DNA of 64,000 nt from Devosia soli (GCF_000970455.1 NZ_LAJG01000014.1:496001-560000), one strand, 5' to 3'; shown: positions 17,926 through 28,384, counted from the first letter of the stretch. The notes: a model not told the origin generated them from the letters alone. Numbers and translations: made by a program.

Positions 17926-20900
17926 ATGCCAAAACGTACCGACATCAAATCGATCCTGATCATCGGCGCGGGCCCCATCATCATCGGGCAGGCTTGCGAA
18001 TTCGACTATTCCGGCACCCAGGCCTGCAAGGCGCTAAGGGAAGAGGGCTACCGGATCATTCTGGTGAACTCCAATCCGGCGACGATCATGACCGACCCGG
18101 ATCTCGCCGACGCCACTTACATGGAACCCATCACCCCTGAAGTGGTCGCCAAGATCATCGAAAAGGAGCGCCCCGACGCGCTCCTCCCCACCATGGGTGG
18201 CCAGACAGCGCTGAATTGCGCCCTGTCGCTGCGCAAGATGGGCGTTCTCGACAAGTTCGGCGTAGAGATGATCGGCGCCACCGCTGAAGCCATCGATAAG
18301 GCCGAAGACCGCGAGCTTTTCCGCGATGCCATGAAAAAGATCGGGCTCGATACCCCGCGCTCCATGCTTGCCCACAACACCATCGAGGCGCTACAGGCGC
18401 TTGAGGTGATCGGTCTCCCCTGCATTATCCGCCCGAGTTTCACCCTTGGCGGCACCGGCGGCGGCATTGCCTACAACCGCGAAGAATACCTTGCCATCGT
18501 CGAAAGCGGTGTCGACGCTTCCCCCACCAATGAAGTGCTCGTCGAAGAGAGCGTCCTTGGCTGGAAGGAATATGAAATGGAGGTTGTCCGCGACAAGAAG
18601 GACAACTGTATCATCGTCTGCTCGATCGAAAACATCGATCCGATGGGCGTCCACACCGGCGACTCGATCACCGTCGCCCCGGCCCTGACGCTGACCGATA
18701 AGGAATATCAGATCATGCGCGACGCCTCGCTGGCGGTCCTGCGCGAGATCGGCGTTGAAACCGGCGGTTCCAACGTTCAGTTCGGCATCAACCCCAAGGA
18801 CGGCCGCATGGTCGTCATCGAGATGAACCCGCGCGTCTCGCGCTCCTCGGCCCTCGCCTCCAAGGCCACCGGCTTCCCGATCGCCAAGGTCGCCGCCCGC
18901 CTTGCCGTCGGCTACACGCTCGACGAACTCGAAAACGACATCACGGGTGGTGCCACCCCAGCCTCGTTCGAGCCGACCATCGACTATGTCGTCACCAAGA
19001 TTCCGCGCTTTGCTTTTGAAAAGTTCCCCGGCGCCGACAACCGCCTGACCACGTCGATGAAGTCGGTCGGCGAAGCCATGGCCATCGGCCGCACCTTCCA
19101 GGAATCGTTGCAGAAGGCGCTGCGGTCGCTTGAAACCGGCCTCACCGGCCTCAACGAAATCGGCATTCCGGGCATCGGCGAAGGCGAAGACAAAAACGCC
19201 ATCAAGGCCGCTCTCGGCACGCCGACGCCCAACCGTCTTCTTCACGTCGCCGAAGCCATGCGCCTCGGCCTCTCCAACGAAGACATTTTTGAAGCCTGCA
19301 AGATCGACCCCTGGTTCCTCGAGCAGATGCGCGGCATTGTGGACATCGAAGCCAAGGTCAAGCAGTTTGGCCTACCCCAAGACGCTGCCAACCTTCGCAT
19401 GCTCAAGTCCATGGGCTTCTCCGACGCTCGCCTTGCCCAACTCGCTGGCGTAAAAACTTCGGACGTCCGCAAGCTGCGCCACAGCCTCGAAGTGCGCCCC
19501 GCCTATAAGCGCATCGACACCTCGGCTGCCGAATTCGCGTCGCCGACGGCATACATGTATTCGACCTACGAAGCACCGTTTGGCGGCAAGGTCGACGACG
19601 AAGCACGCCCGTCGGATCGCAAGAAGGTCGTCATCCTCGGCGGCGGCCCCAACCGGATCGGCCAGGGCATCGAGTTCGATTATTGCTGCTGCCATGCGGC
19701 CTTCGCTCTGGCTGACGCCGGCTACGAAACCATCATGGTCAACTGCAATCCGGAAACCGTGTCGACCGATTACGACACCTCCGACCGCCTCTATTTCGAG
19801 CCGCTGACCGAAGAAGACGTCATCGAAATCCTGCTGCGCGAAAAGCAGAACGGCACCCTCCACGGCGTCATCGTGCAGTTCGGCGGCCAGACCCCGCTCA
19901 ACCTCGCCGAAGCCGTGCAGAAGGCCGGCGTGCCGATCCTCGGCACCCAGCCTGACTCAATTGATCTCGCTGAAGACCGCGATCTGTTCATGAAGCTCCT
20001 CAACCGTCTCGAGTTGACTCAGCCCAAGAACGGCATCGCCTACAGCCTTGAACAATCACGCCTTGTTGCCGAGCGCCTCGGCTATCCGCTGGTCATCCGC
20101 CCGTCTTATGTTCTCGGCGGCCGCGCCATGGCCATCGTCCACAGCGCGAACGAATTTGAGCGTTACATTCAGGACACGCTGACCGGCCTCGTGCCGCCTG
20201 ATATCCTGCAGCGCTACCCCAATGACCGGACAGGCCAGATCAACTCTGTCCTCTCCGACAACCCGCTGCTGTTCGATGCTTACCTCTCCGGCGCCATCGA
20301 AATCGACGTCGACGCCCTCTGCGATGGCAAGGACGTTTTCGTTGCCGGCATCATGGAGCACATCGAAGAAGCCGGCATTCACTCCGGCGACTCGGCCTGC
20401 TCCCTGCCCCCGCGCAGCCTCCCGCCCGAAGTCATCGAAGAACTCAAGCGCCAGACCCGCGAGCTCGCTTTCGCCCTCAAGGTCGGCGGCCTGATGAACG
20501 TGCAGTACGCTTACAAGGACGGCACGATCTACCTGATCGAAGTGAACCCGCGCGCCTCGCGCACGGTGCCCTTTGTCGCCAAGGTCATCGGCGAACCCAT
20601 CGCCAAGATCGCCTCGCGCATCATGGCCGGCGAAACACTTGCCAGCTTCAATCTCACCGAGAAGAAGCTCAAGCACATCGCCGTCAAGGAAGCCGTCTTC
20701 CCGTTCAACCGCTTCCCCGGGGTCGATACGGTTCTCGGCCCGGAAATGAAGTCGACCGGTGAAGTCATCGGCCTCGACAACAATTTCGCCATCGCTTTCG
20801 CCAAATCCCAGATGGGCGCCGGCCAAAAGGTCCCGACCGCTGGCAAGGCCTTCATCTCAGTCCGCGACGACGACAAGCAATACATCGTCGACATGGCCCG

Positions 20901-21237
20901 CCATCTCGTCGAAGCCGGTTTTGAAATCCTCGCGACCGGCGGCACCCAGCGCTATCTCGTCGACAACAATGTGCCCGCGACCAAGATCAATAAGGTCCTC
21001 GAAGGCCGCCCGCACATCGTTGACTCTATGAAGAACGGCGGTGTGCAGCTGGTGATCAACACGACGGACGGCCTCAAGTCGATCTCCGACAGCCGCGACA
21101 TCCGCCGTACGGCACTTCTTGCAAAGATCCCCTACTACACGACCATCGACGGCGCCCTCGCCGCCGTCGAAGGCATCGTTGCCCTCCGCGAAGGCGGCCT
21201 CCAGGTCCGCGCCCTCCAGGAATATTTTGCGGCCTGA
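17926..21237 (+). CDS. carB: Carbamoyl-phosphate synthase large subunit
   Basis: A 1103-residue subunit with the internal duplication expected of CarB: two ATP-grasp halves starting [20 protein letters not shown] and [19 protein letters not shown], and a C-terminal MGS-like allosteric domain ([14 protein letters not shown] onward). It makes carbamoyl phosphate from ammonia supplied by CarA, bicarbonate and two ATP. Its length is normal for alphaproteobacteria. It is separated from carA by about 17 kb of unrelated genes. The start follows an AGAGAGCGAG ribosome site. Confidence 0.98.
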   Translation: MPKRTDIKSILIIGAGPIIIGQACEFDYSGTQACKALREEGYRIILVNSNPATIMTDPDLADATYMEPITPEVVAKIIEKERPDALLPTMGGQTALNCALSLRKMGVLDKFGVEMIGATAEAIDKAEDRELFRDAMKKIGLDTPRSMLAHNTIEALQALEVIGLPCIIRPSFTLGGTGGGIAYNREEYLAIVESGVDASPTNEVLVEESVLGWKEYEMEVVRDKKDNCIIVCSIENIDPMGVHTGDSITVAPALTLTDKEYQIMRDASLAVLREIGVETGGSNVQFGINPKDGRMVVIEMNPRVSRSSALASKATGFPIAKVAARLAVGYTLDELENDITGGATPASFEPTIDYVVTKIPRFAFEKFPGADNRLTTSMKSVGEAMAIGRTFQESLQKALRSLETGLTGLNEIGIPGIGEGEDKNAIKAALGTPTPNRLLHVAEAMRLGLSNEDIFEACKIDPWFLEQMRGIVDIEAKVKQFGLPQDAANLRMLKSMGFSDARLAQLAGVKTSDVRKLRHSLEVRPAYKRIDTSAAEFASPTAYMYSTYEAPFGGKVDDEARPSDRKKVVILGGGPNRIGQGIEFDYCCCHAAFALADAGYETIMVNCNPETVSTDYDTSDRLYFEPLTEEDVIEILLREKQNGTLHGVIVQFGGQTPLNLAEAVQKAGVPILGTQPDSIDLAEDRDLFMKLLNRLELTQPKNGIAYSLEQSRLVAERLGYPLVIRPSYVLGGRAMAIVHSANEFERYIQDTLTGLVPPDILQRYPNDRTGQINSVLSDNPLLFDAYLSGAIEIDVDALCDGKDVFVAGIMEHIEEAGIHSGDSACSLPPRSLPPEVIEELKRQTRELAFALKVGGLMNVQYAYKDGTIYLIEVNPRASRTVPFVAKVIGEPIAKIASRIMAGETLASFNLTEKKLKHIAVKEAVFPFNRFPGVDTVLGPEMKSTGEVIGLDNNFAIAFAKSQMGAGQKVPTAGKAFISVRDDDKQYIVDMARHLVEAGFEILATGGTQRYLVDNNVPATKINKVLEGRPHIVDSMKNGGVQLVINTTDGLKSISDSRDIRRTALLAKIPYYTTIDGALAAVEGIVALREGGLQVRALQEYFAA

Positions 21238-21252
21238 CACTGGCACGAACTC

Positions 21253-21276
21253 ACCTCCCCCTTCCAAGGGGGAGGT
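21253..21276. repeat. Intergenic palindrome after carB
   Basis: An 11-bp perfect stem ACCTCCCCCTT / AAGGGGGAGGT with a 2-nt spacer lies 16 nt after the carB stop. This is a common kind of C-rich intergenic repeat in Rhizobiales. It could also stop carB transcription, though it has no T run. I see nothing else to call in the 300-bp gap to 21537. Confidence 0.6.
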
Positions 21277-21537
21277 AGCGCCACTAGGCTCAAAGGGTCT
21301 TGGCAACGCTAGGCGTGAGTGAACACTAGACACGCCCCGCTCTCCCGCGCTACCAAACACCCACCATGAAGCTCACAGACCGAAGCAGCTCCATAGCGTT
21401 CCTGCACGCCTGACGCGCCCGAGGGAACGCCTTTTCAACCGGCTCCACGCGCCGGCGTTGGCTGCTGCGCGCCCTCCGGTTCCCCAACAGTCTGTAACCA
21501 CGGTGCCGCCCTGCGGCCGCTGTTTCATGGAACAATC

Positions 21538-22161
21538 ATGAACAACTATTTCGAAAGCCCATTTCTCGGCATCCCGCTCGATCAGCAGGTCACTAATCCC
21601 AACATCGTCGTCGGTCGCTATAGCTATTATTCCGGTTATTATCACGGCCACAGTTTTGATGACTGCGCCCGCTACCTGATGACCACGCCGGGCGTTGATC
21701 GCCTCGTCATCGGCGCCTTCTGCTCCATCGGCTCTGGCGCCGCCTTCATCATGGCCGGAAATCAGGGCCACCGAAACGACTGGGTTTCGACCTTCCCTTT
21801 TGCCTTTGTGCCCAACGCGCCCGAATTTGCCGGCGCCAACAACGCTTACCAACCAGCCGGCGACACGGTCATTGGCAACGATGTCTGGATCGGCTCTGAA
21901 GTCGTCGTCATGCCAGGCATCAAGGTAGGCCACGGTGCCGTCCTCGGCACCCGCGCCCTCATCACCAGGGATGTCGACCCCTACACCATCGTCGGCGGCA
22001 ACCCCGCCAAGCCGATCCGCAAGCGCTTCTCGGAAGAGGACATCGCGCTCCTTCTCGAAATGAACTGGTGGGATTGGTCCGTTGAGCGCCTTTCAGCCGC
22101 AATGCCGCTCCTGACGGCTGGCGACATCAGGGCTTTGCACGCGTACTGGCGTGCCGGCTAA
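21538..22161 (+). CDS. CatB/Vat-type hexapeptide acetyltransferase
   Basis: A 207-residue left-handed beta-helix enzyme of the xenobiotic acetyltransferase group: start [18 protein letters not shown], hexapeptide turns in [19 protein letters not shown], and the closing segment [17 protein letters not shown]. Family members acetylate chloramphenicol, streptogramins or other hydroxyl compounds. Chromosomal homologues are frequent in soil bacteria, so resistance should not be assumed. It ends 4 bp into the convergent gene. Confidence 0.9.
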   Translation: MNNYFESPFLGIPLDQQVTNPNIVVGRYSYYSGYYHGHSFDDCARYLMTTPGVDRLVIGAFCSIGSGAAFIMAGNQGHRNDWVSTFPFAFVPNAPEFAGANNAYQPAGDTVIGNDVWIGSEVVVMPGIKVGHGAVLGTRALITRDVDPYTIVGGNPAKPIRKRFSEEDIALLLEMNWWDWSVERLSAAMPLLTAGDIRALHAYWRAG

Positions 22162-22769
22162 CGAGAGCAATCGTGCGTCGTCGTTTCGGCCGAAAGTGCT
22201 CCTTCGACGACGCGCACCACGCTCGCTTCGATACTGCGCTGGCCGGCGCTGGCATCGCAACTGTCGATATAAACATCGGGAAGCGTTTGTACCACTTCAG
22301 GCGCTTCACCAACCTTGATCGCGCTCAGCCCGATTGCTAGCGTGCCCATGTTGTAAAAGCTGCCCTCGACCACGATCTCGTCGATGCCGTCACCATCGAA
22401 ATCAGTAGCGGCGACCGGGCGCGCGAACGCAGAATCTTCCGGTAATGCCCAATCAGCGACCTCCGCATTCCCGTTAAAAATGACCAACCGCTGGTCGAGT
22501 TTCGGAAACGGGTCCGCAGCAACTGGCGCACCGTGGCTGACGAGATACGCGACCTGCTCAACGCCACCAGCCGTGAACGATCCGGTGACCTCACCCAAAA
22601 CGCTGACGTCGCCGCCAATCTCGTCGGCAATGTCGCTCCATTGCTGAGGATCGGCCGATTCGAGCGCACTCGAGGCATTGTAGTCGATCAGGACATCCTC
22701 CTGCCCCAAGCCCGGTGTAGCCACCAGACCTATTGCGGAAACTACGCTCATGACCCGAAAGATCATCAT
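22158..22769 (-). CDS. Secreted protein with FG-GAP/VCBS-like segment
   Basis: About 203 residues with a signal peptide ([17 protein letters not shown]). The mature protein contains [18 protein letters not shown], a calcium-loop sequence typical of FG-GAP or VCBS-like beta-propeller repeats. Two cysteines (in YIDSCDAS and THDCSR) may pair. The start is one of two adjacent ATGs (22769 or 22766) after a GAGGAGTAGGG ribosome site. Function unknown; periplasmic or secreted. Confidence 0.65.
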   Translation of the reverse strand: MMIFRVMSVVSAIGLVATPGLGQEDVLIDYNASSALESADPQQWSDIADEIGGDVSVLGEVTGSFTAGGVEQVAYLVSHGAPVAADPFPKLDQRLVIFNGNAEVADWALPEDSAFARPVAATDFDGDGIDEIVVEGSFYNMGTLAIGLSAIKVGEAPEVVQTLPDVYIDSCDASAGQRSIEASVVRVVEGALSAETTTHDCSR

Positions 22770-22835
22770 CCCTACTCCTCTTCGTTTATCGAGATGTTGA
22801 TGAGTGAAGTGGCAAAAACGCGGTGGCATGCGATC

Positions 22836-23201
22836 TTAGCGTGGAAAGTTGCCAGCAAGGACGATGAGCCAGCTCAAGACTGCGCCCACCCACAAGACGC
22901 TCATATAAGCCGCTCGGCGCGGCCAATCGCCCAACCCGCGTCGCTTGAGGGCGAAGCCGACCGGACCCGCCAATAGAAAGCTTAATGGCCAGATCAGCCC
23001 GACACCAACCAGCACGGGCCAGACCCAAGGTCCGTTCCATTCAGCCAGTGGCGGATAGAACAGCGAGACAACAGGAAAAGTGACGCCGTAAAGCGCCATG
23101 CCCAGCATCCCGAGGCTCGCAAACCCACCGATTAGGAACAAGACGAAGGCGATAATCGACCACTTGATCGCGCTAAGATAGACAAAAATCGCTTTGAGCA
23201 T
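22836..23201 (-). CDS. Small integral membrane protein, unknown family
   Basis: A 121-residue protein with about four hydrophobic segments (for example SIIAFVLFLIGGFASLGMLG and VWPVLVGVGLIWPLSFLLAG) and a basic loop (LKRRGLGDWPRR). It lies upstream of the secreted FG-GAP-like gene on the same strand with a 66-bp gap, so co-transcription is possible. I do not recognise the family. Confidence 0.6.
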   Translation of the reverse strand: MLKAIFVYLSAIKWSIIAFVLFLIGGFASLGMLGMALYGVTFPVVSLFYPPLAEWNGPWVWPVLVGVGLIWPLSFLLAGPVGFALKRRGLGDWPRRAAYMSVLWVGAVLSWLIVLAGNFPR

Positions 23202-23277
23202 GGGCCCATTCGTGTCGCTGCGCCGAGAACCCTAATGCAGAGTGCGGCGGTAAAGCTGCCCGGGTTTCTGCCTTCCC

Positions 23278-24297
23278 TTACGCCAAGAACCGGTCGACGA
23301 GGTCCAGCGCCCGTTCGATATCCTCATCGCTGACATCGAGATGCGTCACCCACCGCTGCTGACCATAGCGGCCTGTGATGCCAACTCCATTGTCCCTGAG
23401 ATAATCGCCTAGCCTTTCACCCAGCTCTGGCTCTGCCTCGACCCACAAAATATTGGTGTCCGGCGCCGTCACCTTCAGCACCTTATGCTGCATTAGCCCG
23501 TCCGCCAGCAGTTTCGCCCGCCGATGATCGTCAGCCAGCCGCCCGACATTGTTCTCGATCGCATAGATCCCGGCTGCGGCCAAAATTCCCGCCTGACGCA
23601 TGCCGCCGCCGAGCATTTTCCTATAGCGCCGCGCCTTGTCGATCAGGTGTCTATGGCCCACGAGCACCGAGCCGACCGGCGCCCCAAGTCCCTTCGAAAG
23701 ACAGATGGAAACGGTATCGAAAGGCTGCGCAAACTCGGAGATGCCAACGCCAAGCCGCACCACGGCGTTGAACGCGCGGGCGCCGTCAAGATGCAGACCC
23801 AAGCCATGCTTGCGTGCGATCGCGCCAACCTCGTGCATATAGTCGAGCGGCAATACCCGTCCGCCAAATGTATTTTCGAGCGCAATCACCCGCGTGATGG
23901 CAAAATGGCTGTCGCCCGGCGCCTTGATCGCCGCTTCGATATCCTTGGGGTCCATGGTCCCATCAGGTCGATGCGCGATCGGCTGCGGCTGGATCGAGCC
24001 GAGTACCGCGGCGCCTCCGCCCTCGTACTTGTAAAGATGCGCATTCTGCCCGGCGATGAATTCATCGCCCCGCTCGCAATGGCTCATCAGGGCCAGAAGG
24101 TTCGACTGCGTACCCGAAGGCACAAAGACCGCCGCTTCCTTGCCGACCAATCCTGCCATTTTCTGCTCGAGCAGATTGACGGTCGGATCGTCGCCAAAGA
24201 CATCGTCGCCCACCTCGGCCGCAGTCATGGCCGCGCGCATGCCGGCGCTCGGCTTGGTAACGGTGTCAGAGCGAAAATCGTGGCGAATGCTGTTCAT
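23278..24297 (-). CDS. ltaE: Low-specificity L-threonine aldolase
   Basis: A 339-residue PLP enzyme that cleaves threonine or allo-threonine to glycine and acetaldehyde. The start RHDFRSDTVTKPSAGM and the lysine segment SICLSKGLGAPVGSVLVG (Schiff-base lysine) are diagnostic, with GDDVFGDDPTVNLLE near the N-terminus. Cytoplasmic homotetramer in the family. It is followed downstream by small membrane and secreted genes on the same strand. Confidence 0.93.
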   Translation of the reverse strand: MNSIRHDFRSDTVTKPSAGMRAAMTAAEVGDDVFGDDPTVNLLEQKMAGLVGKEAAVFVPSGTQSNLLALMSHCERGDEFIAGQNAHLYKYEGGGAAVLGSIQPQPIAHRPDGTMDPKDIEAAIKAPGDSHFAITRVIALENTFGGRVLPLDYMHEVGAIARKHGLGLHLDGARAFNAVVRLGVGISEFAQPFDTVSICLSKGLGAPVGSVLVGHRHLIDKARRYRKMLGGGMRQAGILAAAGIYAIENNVGRLADDHRRAKLLADGLMQHKVLKVTAPDTNILWVEAEPELGERLGDYLRDNGVGITGRYGQQRWVTHLDVSDEDIERALDLVDRFLA

Positions 24298-24347
24298 GCG
24301 GAGCCTCCAGTCGGACGCTCCCTTGTGCCAAGCGAAGAGAGATTTGG

Positions 24348-25325
24348 CTAGGCCGCGACGTGGTCGCCAGCCTCACAGTCGTTGGCAGCCGTCAGCTCGA
24401 CAGCCGGCTTTTGTGCCACGACAAGAATGCCGGTAATCGGAGCGCCACGATCCATGCGTAACACAGCGGTTTCGAACCGCAGAATATCGAGCCCCGCCAC
24501 CACCAACGCATCCCGCGTGGCTGCAATCCCATGTGCATAGCGAAGGCTCGGCCGCAAGAAGAGCGCCTCGTCCCCATCGTGCGCCTCGAGTGAAAAGGCC
24601 ACGAGTCCGCCCGGTTTGAGCGCCGGCACGAGAGCCGCCAACACCGGCTGCAACGCACCGCAATAAATGAAGACATCCGCAGCCGTCATCAGGTCAGCCT
24701 CGGCGCGCCGCGTATTGAGCGCTGCTACCAGCTCAGCCTTTTGCAGGCTATCATAAATCCCTTTTCGTGCCGTTTCGGCAATCATCGCGGCCGAAATGTC
24801 GACGCCCTCGAGAAAATCGACCTTTGCCCGCAGCCGCTCTCCCATGAGGCCCGTTCCGCATCCGAGGTCGACTGCCTTGGCAAACCGCACGATCCCCAAA
24901 CGCGCCATTTCCTCGCTCACCATCGCGTCCAGAATTTCCGGCACGCGATAGCCGAGCTTGCCGACCAACGCATCTTCGAACTGGGGTGCATATTGATCGA
25001 AGAGCGCTTCGACATAGCTCACCGCGGTACCCTCGCTCGCAGCGCCCGCATCATGCGCCGCAAGCTTCAATTGCGCGCCGAAAACGCCCTCGTCGTCGAG
25101 CGCCTCGAGCCGCCGCCAGGCCGAAATCGCGCCCGAAACGTCGCCGCTTTTTTCGCAATAGCTACCTAGAAGGTCCCAGCCCGCCGCCCATTCCGGCGCC
25201 AGTTCGAGCGCCTGGCCCATGAGCTCGGCCGCCGCGGCATGGTCGCCGCCTTCGGCCAGCATTCGGGCATAATCTGCCCGTCGGTCGGCAAGGACATCGC
25301 CGGATGAGTAAAACGCCTTGGCCAA
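24348..25325 (-). CDS. TPR-containing SAM-dependent methyltransferase
   Basis: Residues 1-85 form about two TPR-like repeats (AELMGQALELAPEWAAGWDLL). Residues 115-310 form a class I methyltransferase with motif I AVDLGCGTGLMGERL and an acidic residue in FLEGVDISAAMI for SAM binding. This is the 'predicted TPR-repeat methyltransferase' family; targets are unknown. It starts 50 bp upstream of the ltaE start and reads the same way, so they may share a transcript. Confidence 0.82.
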   Translation of the reverse strand: MAKAFYSSGDVLADRRADYARMLAEGGDHAAAAELMGQALELAPEWAAGWDLLGSYCEKSGDVSGAISAWRRLEALDDEGVFGAQLKLAAHDAGAASEGTAVSYVEALFDQYAPQFEDALVGKLGYRVPEILDAMVSEEMARLGIVRFAKAVDLGCGTGLMGERLRAKVDFLEGVDISAAMIAETARKGIYDSLQKAELVAALNTRRAEADLMTAADVFIYCGALQPVLAALVPALKPGGLVAFSLEAHDGDEALFLRPSLRYAHGIAATRDALVVAGLDILRFETAVLRMDRGAPITGILVVAQKPAVELTAANDCEAGDHVAA

Positions 25326-25469
25326 GACGACGATCTTTCAAGAAAACCGCCCATCTCGGCGGCGCGCGGGATGTGCCGGAAATCGTCGACATTGGCAAGT
25401 CAAATGCTTGCGTTCAACTGCGTAAAGTCGAGGAAGGGACTTTTGCTCGCGAACCCACTGCGTTACAGT

Positions 25470-25627
25470 TGCAGTCATCTTCGTGGAGCACATTGCTCCT
25501 GGGAACACGCACCTCCCTTTTCGGCGTGTTGCATCCACCAGTCTCGCCCCGCCCAGGGAACCGAGATGTTACGATCCGGCGTCAAGTAGTCCTCGGCAGA
25601 AAGCTAGTTCTGCCGAGCCTTTTTTGT
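25470..25627 (+). ncRNA. Candidate trans-acting sRNA with CCTCCC loop, upstream of cspA
   Basis: This gene-free stretch ends in a textbook intrinsic terminator (10-bp stem CTCGGCAGAA/TTCTGCCGAG at 25592-25617, then CCTTTTTT), yet no + strand protein gene precedes it. Upstream are two more hairpins: GGAGCA/TGCTCC (25485-25499) and AACACGC/GCGTGTT (25504-25530), whose 13-nt loop ACCTCCCTTTTCG offers an anti-Shine-Dalgarno sequence. Two stem-loops plus terminator with a C-rich loop is the build of Hfq-dependent alphaproteobacterial sRNAs such as AbcR/alpha-r15, but I cannot prove homology. The 5' end is a guess. The rest of 25326-25823 is presumed cspA promoter and leader. Confidence 0.6.
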
Positions 25628-25823
25628 TGCAAAAAGCGCATATTGATGCTCCGAACTTTTCACGCTAGGGTGACCGGATCGAATATTGCGGCCGACTGAT
25701 CTATAAACGCGAATGCCATTCGCCGTTGCTGACGTCATCTTCCGATATTTCGATATGATCTAGGTCTCAGTCAGGTGCATTGACGGGGACCTTCCAGAAG
25801 CGACTGCACGAGGGAACGCGCAT

Positions 25824-26033
25824 ATGGCAACGGGCACAGTTAAGTGGTTCAATGGCCAAAAGGGTTATGGCTTTATTCAGCCTGATGAGGGTGGGGCTGA
25901 CGTTTTCGTCCATATTTCCGCTGTCCAGCGTTCGGGCCTGAACGGCCTGGATGAAGGCCAGAAGGTGAGCTACGAAATCGTCAAGGACAAGCGGACCGGC
26001 AAGTCCGCTGCCGACAATCTGACAGCCTCCTGA
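25824..26033 (+). CDS. cspA: CspA-family cold-shock RNA chaperone
   Basis: A 69-residue single cold-shock domain with both RNA-binding motifs: [16 protein letters not shown] (RNP1 KGYGFI) and VFVHISAV (RNP2). It melts RNA structure and is probably induced by cold or stationary phase. It has nearly 200 bp between the upstream sRNA terminator and its ATG, room for a long leader of the kind that controls cspA genes. A terminator follows at 26059. Confidence 0.95.
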   Translation: MATGTVKWFNGQKGYGFIQPDEGGADVFVHISAVQRSGLNGLDEGQKVSYEIVKDKRTGKSAADNLTAS

Positions 26034-26058
26034 GCCTGAAGGTCTTCAGCTTTGTGAG

Positions 26059-26090
26059 GGGCGCGTCCTTTGGGTCGCGCCCTTTCATTT
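26059..26090 (+). terminator. Terminator after cspA
   Basis: A 7-bp stem GGGCGCG / CGCGCCC with a 10-nt loop, then TTTCATTTT. Confidence 0.75.
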
Positions 26091-26109
26091 TGCCGTAAAG
26101 GGCTAGCCG

Positions 26110-26548
26110 GGCAAAAGCGCAATCGTCGAGGCGCTGTTGCGGCAAGCCATTGGTGGATGATCAGGTCTTGCGGCCAGCCCGGATCAATCTGCGGAAGCTC
26201 AGATCAAGGCGTCGGTAGGCGGGCTGGTGAAAACGGGGCCTCGCCAATCGAGACCTAAGCCGGCTCTTGGACGAAATACGGAGCTTTTCCAATCACGATC
26301 CCGAGCTGGCCGGCGTCCGAGACCATGTCGCTTCGGAACACGCTGAAGCCGCGTCGAGCTTTGCGGCTATGCAGGCGACCGGAGCCGTTCGCAAGCTGCC
26401 TTTTTCCGTGGCCCACGCGCTTATGCTCGGTCCGGCCTACGATTACCTCCACTACGCCTCTCCACCCGAAGCCTCCGAGGCCGAACGGATCGCATCCCTT
26501 TTTGCCGATGCCGCCTGGTCGAGCGTTGCGCCTGACTACGCTTCTTGA
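26110..26548 (+). pseudogene. Remnant of a TetR/AcrR-family regulator
   Basis: Bases 26229-26548 read as the ligand-binding half of a TetR-type regulator (NRDLSRLLDEIRSFSNHDPE, then VRKLPFSVAHALMLGPAYD), but there is no helix-turn-helix domain and no good start or ribosome site. In another frame, bases 26110-26157 read GKSAIVEALLRQAIGG, which would fit just after a recognition helix. The gene seems to have lost its 5' part and been frameshifted. A short real gene with a TTG start at 26267 is the alternative; I think decay more likely. Confidence 0.5.
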
Positions 26549-26804
26549 AAGCATCGGTGGAGGACCGAAGTCCTCATCACACACCGGCTTGACCGCAGAG
26601 CACTTGGCGGGCAAGTTGCGGTGCATCTCCCCCAAGACTTATCGTGACGCTTTGGCCGAACGCGTTTGGCGGGAGACATCATGCCAGGCGCCGGTCGAGG
26701 GACCGTCGCCACCCACAACTTGATCATGGCGCGCGGCGGTCTTTCCAGCGGAAATGCCAAGGCGCGCCGGATTCATTTGCCGATGCCTTTGGAGGCGAGA
26801 CGAC

Positions 26805-27278
26805 ATGGATAAGATCCCGATGACCGTGCAGGGTCACAAGGCCCTGACTGCAGAATTCGAGCACCGCACCAGCAACGAGCGTCGTCGCATCATCGACGCT
26901 ATTGCGGAAGCCCGCGCCCATGGCGATCTGTCCGAAAATGCCGAATACTCGGCCGCCAAGGAGCAGCAGAGCCTCAACGAAGGCCGCATCAAGGAACTCG
27001 AGACCATTCTGGCGCTCGCCGACATCATCGATGTCACCAAGCTGTCCGGCAAATCCGTCAAGTTCGGCGCCACTGTCACCTATGTCGACGAAGATACCGA
27101 AGAAGAAAAGACCTTCCAGGTCGTGGGCGACCCCGAAGCCGACGCTTCGGCCGGCCGCATCTCGATTTCCTCTCCCCTCGCCCGCGCCATGATCGGCAAG
27201 GCGGAAGGCGATTCGTTTGAGGTCGCGGCCCCCGGCGGCTCGCGCAGCTACGAAATCGTCAAGATCCGGTATATCTGA
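26805..27278 (+). CDS. greA: Transcription elongation factor GreA
   Basis: 157 residues: an N-terminal antiparallel coiled coil with the acidic tip in [16 protein letters not shown] that enters the RNA polymerase channel, and a C-terminal FKBP-like domain ([14 protein letters not shown]). It rescues backtracked polymerase by stimulating transcript cleavage. The start at 26805 follows GGAGGC; a frame 17 codons longer begins in non-coding sequence. The order greA-trxB-lsrB is shared with other Hyphomicrobiales. Confidence 0.97.
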   Translation: MDKIPMTVQGHKALTAEFEHRTSNERRRIIDAIAEARAHGDLSENAEYSAAKEQQSLNEGRIKELETILALADIIDVTKLSGKSVKFGATVTYVDEDTEEEKTFQVVGDPEADASAGRISISSPLARAMIGKAEGDSFEVAAPGGSRSYEIVKIRYI

Positions 27279-27433
27279 CGCGCCGATCGCGCGTCCCGAT
27301 CCAATATCCTGTGTCTTTCCGGCACAATCGCGGATCTTCGGACAGCGCACGAGAACGAGTGCCTTGAATCATATCCCCTTCGGCTCTTAAGTAGAGCCCG
27401 AGGGAGTTTTCCTTATTGTCGAGAGGCGTCGCG

Positions 27434-28384
27434 ATGCACGCGAAAGTCGTCATCATTGGGTCCGGCCCGGCCGGCTACACCGCAGCGATCTATGCCGCGC
27501 GGGCAATGCTCGAACCTGTGATGATTCAAGGCCTTCAACCAGGCGGTCAGCTGACAATCACCACCGATGTCGAAAACTATCCCGGCTTTGCCGACGTCAT
27601 TCAGGGCCCCTGGCTCATGGACCAGATGAAGGCACAGGCCGAGCATGTCGGCACCAAGATGGTCAACGACATCATTACCCATGTCAATTTCGATCGCCGC
27701 CCCTTCGTACTCACCGGCGACAGCGGCGACACCTACACTGCCGATAGCCTGATCATCGCGACCGGCGCTCAGGCCAAGTGGCTCGGCCTGCCCTCAGAGC
27801 AGAAATTCCAGGGCTTCGGCGTCTCCGCCTGCGCCACCTGCGATGGCTTCTTCTATCGCGGCAAGGAAGTGCTCGTAGTCGGCGGCGGCAACACGGCCGT
27901 CGAAGAAGCGCTGTTCCTCACCAATTTTGCCGAGAAGGTGATCATGGTGCATCGCCGCGGCGAATTCCGCGCCGAGCGCATTCTGCAGCAGCGCCTGTTC
28001 AAGCACCCAAAAATCGAAGTTCGGTGGCATCACGAGGTCGTCGAAGTTGCTGGCCAGGCCATGCCGCCATCGGTCAATGCCGTGATGCTCAAGGACAACG
28101 CGACCGGACGCGTCTATGAACAGAAGATCGACGGCGTCTTCGTCGCCATCGGCCACGCTCCGGCCACCTCGATCTTCTCCGGCAAGCTCGACATGAAGCC
28201 CGGTGGCTATCTGCAGGTCAAGCCGGGCACGACCCAGACCAATATCCCCGGCGTCTTTGCGGCCGGCGACGTGACCGACGATGTTTATCGCCAGGCGGTG
28301 ACTGCCGCCGGCATGGGCTGCATGGCCGCGCTCGATGCGGAACGTTACCTTGCCGAACACGAACTTGCAGAAGCAGCGGAATAG
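27434..28384 (+). CDS. trxB: Thioredoxin reductase
   Basis: 316-residue flavoprotein that reduces thioredoxin with NADPH. FAD-binding GSGPAGYTAAIYAARA, redox-active disulfide ACATCDGFFY, NADPH-binding VVGGGNTAVEEALFL and the C-terminal FAD motif GVFAAGDVTDDVYRQAVTAAG are all present. The ATG at 27434 is chosen over an upstream TTG because it begins the dinucleotide fold directly. The next gene is an LsrB-like regulator. Confidence 0.97.
   Translation: MHAKVVIIGSGPAGYTAAIYAARAMLEPVMIQGLQPGGQLTITTDVENYPGFADVIQGPWLMDQMKAQAEHVGTKMVNDIITHVNFDRRPFVLTGDSGDTYTADSLIIATGAQAKWLGLPSEQKFQGFGVSACATCDGFFYRGKEVLVVGGGNTAVEEALFLTNFAEKVIMVHRRGEFRAERILQQRLFKHPKIEVRWHHEVVEVAGQAMPPSVNAVMLKDNATGRVYEQKIDGVFVAIGHAPATSIFSGKLDMKPGGYLQVKPGTTQTNIPGVFAAGDVTDDVYRQAVTAAGMGCMAALDAERYLAEHELAEAAE

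Noticed and set aside
17808-18140. A 110-codon frame overlapping the carB start, as a leader peptide
   Set aside because: It runs far into carB in another frame, and has no codon run of regulatory meaning.
21538-22161. Calling the hexapeptide acetyltransferase an antibiotic-resistance gene
   Set aside because: Chromosomal homologues without resistance phenotype are common; sequence alone does not support it.
25371-25589. A 72-codon frame ending just before the 25592 terminator
   Set aside because: No ribosome site, Cys/Ser/Arg-rich composition, and the hairpins fit an RNA gene better.
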